Assembly (NCBI GenBank): GCA_018873245.2
Contig: JAEMBT020000008.1
Coordinates: 15,810,090 to 15,874,089 of the forward strand
Length of the DNA: 64,000 nucleotides
From: Archegozetes longisetosus
Lineage: Eukaryota > Arthropoda > Arachnida > Sarcoptiformes > Trhypochthoniidae
Reading direction: 5' to 3'
In this document: positions 62,196 to 64,000 of the stretch, one piece after another
Layout: every line of letters begins with the position of its first letter
Numbering within the stretch: position 1 is the first letter of the stretch
The notes under the pieces: model-generated
Told to the model about the DNA's origin: nothing
What the model saw: the letters and a program-made list of their open reading frames with translations, nothing else
Database searches by the model: none
Program-made: the position numbers and the translations under genes

Positions 62196-64000
62196 ATGCA
62201 TCTTCGTTTTGAGCGCATTCAAAAGCCCAGCTCTTATTCAGATTGTAATTTGTCGTCGTTGACATGGATGGGGAAAGTGCCCGATGGTCTGCTTCAAAAT
62301 GAAGATGAGGGCTGGAAATTGAATAGAACTAATTACTATCAGGACGGATGGCTCGCAACTGGAAACATAAGAGGTATTGTTGGCGTCACGTTCACCACTT
62401 GTAGAAGTCGTAAAAATATAATCAATGATTTGCCGCAACGAACTAATTATAACCTACGAGGACATCGATCTGAAGTGACTTTGGTTAAATGGAATGAACC
62501 CTATCAAAAGTTGGCTTCTTGTGATAGTACTGGCATAATATTTGTCTGGATCAAATATGAAGGCCGCTGGTCTATAGAACTAATTAATGATCGCAACACT
62601 CAAGTCACTGATTTCTCGTGGAGTCACGACGGAAGAATGGCCCTCATCTGCTACATGGATGGCTTTGTGCTTGTGGGCTCTGTTTCTGGTCAAAGGTACT
62701 GGTCATCGATGCTTAACTTAGACAGTTGTACCATTTCTTGTGGTATTTGGTCTCCTGACGATCAACAAGTTATTTTTGGCACATCAAGTGGTCATATATT
62801 AGGTAATTATACTCAAACTTATAGTTGTAATGACTTTTGAATAATTGATCAATGGTTTGATGTGATAGTGATTGACGTTCACGGAACAATGGTTGCACAG
62901 GTCAGCATTCAAGAAGGCATTGCTATCACTTCTATGTCATGGTCATGCGAAAAGTTCAAAATGGAAGACTCAGATGAGGAACAGCGCGACAAAAATCAGT
63001 CAAATAATGATACGAAGATGTTTTCTTTAGCAGTTAGCTTTATTGATGGAACTATTTATATAATGAGAAATTATGACGACCTCTTCCCTATAATCATTCG
63101 AACTGGAACGTTATCAACGAAGATAGAGTGGTCTAATAACGGAGAAATATTGGCGGTAGCTGGTCACAAAATATTGAACTCTACTCACGATTCAAGTGGA
63201 GATCGCAGTTTCACGTATCAAAACATCGTTCAGTTTTATACAGTTAATGGTATATTAAGATTGTCGACAACACTCGACCTCATCCAATATCCCATAACAG
63301 CAATAACGTGGGGACACAGCGATAAAAGACTATTCATAGCAGCTGGTCCTGTCCTTTACATCGCTTGGATCACCAAGAGAATTCCTTCATTACAATTGTT
63401 ATCAGGACTCGCAGTTTATAAGTGTCTGAAAAACGAGAAAATGACCGAACACTTACCTTTACCAACAAGACTACAAAACACAGTTTCGAACCTATTCTGT
63501 CAAACACTCCAGTGCTATCTTCCAGATTTGGCTCATTTGCGTGAATTTGTTTCTTCTCCCCCTTCTAATAACGTTCGTCTTCACTGCACAATGATTAGAC
63601 ACGAGGAAGATATAGTTGGTAGTTCTACAACTTATGTTCTATATCTTGAATATCTCGGAGGACTTGTGCCTATTCTCAAAGGAAAGAGAGCCAGTAAGCT
63701 GAAGCCTGAATTCATCATTTTTGATCCTCAATTCAATAATGCTGAGTATAACAAAAACAATCATAAGAATAGCAATAGTTATCCACTACAAAACGGCATG
63801 ATTTCTCCATCACATAATGCTAACAGTACACCTTATGGAACGTCTTCTGATAGTGAAATTGACGATCCACTCAGTGGAAGATCACCTCAAACGAGACGAA
63901 CGCGACGTTTCCGATCTCGTCATTTTAGGAGTCGTAGTAATGAATCATCGAACACTTCGTTGTCGAGTAGTAACTCTTCTAATAGTTCAAAGCGTGATAT
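62196..64000 (+). CDS. TULP4: tubby-like protein 4 (TULP4/Tusp), 5' part, runs off window
   Basis: WD40-SOCS-tubby protein thought to act as substrate receptor of a Cullin-RING ubiquitin ligase. Two exons seen: 62196-62802 and 62879 to beyond 64000 (about 576 residues). Strong family blocks: DGWLATGNIRGIVGVTFTTC, YNLRGHRSEVTLVKWNEPYQ, KLASCDSTGIIFVW, YEGRWSIELINDR, GFVLVGSVSGQRYWSS and GIWSPDDQQVIFGTSSGHIL (WD repeats), then NYDDL...IRTGTLST, a SOCS-box-like part (about 373-415, SLQLLSGLAV...LPLPTRL), and the beginning of the tubby domain (about 435: LHCTM, YVLYLEYLGGLVPILKGKRA, SKLKPEF). Beyond comes a Ser/Asn/Arg-rich insertion that splits the tubby domain, as in TULP4. The intron is 76 bp. 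The ATG at 62196 fits the human N-terminus, though a TTTAG just before it could also be an acceptor of an upstream exon. Confidence 0.94.

Overview
This is AT-rich nuclear DNA from an animal, by content most likely an arthropod; a mite or other chelicerate is my guess, but nothing here proves it. The genes are metazoan, most are split by GT-AG introns (many only about 70-100 bp), and poly(A) signals replace any operon structure. I see no bacterial operon, CRISPR array, rRNA or recognisable tRNA.

Layout. Left part (1-20 kb): prefoldin subunit 3 (minus) and a CCDC28-family gene (plus) start back to back; then beta-sarcoglycan (minus), a hAT transposase fragment, and a goliath/RNF130-type PA-TM-RING ubiquitin ligase (minus) spread over 9.3 kb with a 6-kb first intron. 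Middle (22-35 kb): a small hAT-like MITE, a Rad60/Esc2/NIP45 gene (plus), METTL9 (minus), a decayed mariner element, a long-inverted-repeat MITE, then UPRT (minus) and SMC6 (plus) back to back. Next (35-44 kb): mitochondrial ABCB7/Atm1 (plus) and an unrecognised secreted precursor with dibasic cleavage sites (minus). Right part (44-64 kb): 8.4 kb without genes, an IBTK homologue (minus), 5.9 kb without genes, and the 5' half of a TULP4/Tusp gene (plus) running off the end.

The genes do not form one pathway. Two of them, SMC6 and the NIP45-like gene, belong to the Smc5/6 genome-maintenance system and lie about 6 kb apart (24964 to 30799). Exon models were built by hand: every junction was checked for GT/AG, reading phase and agreement with the known protein family. 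UTRs and true transcription starts cannot be seen. The points most worth checking are the one-base frameshift in the SMC6 hinge, the secreted precursor at 40.8-44.1 kb, and four small inverted-repeat elements, two of them with target-site duplications. I found no convincing evidence of a wholly new biological system.
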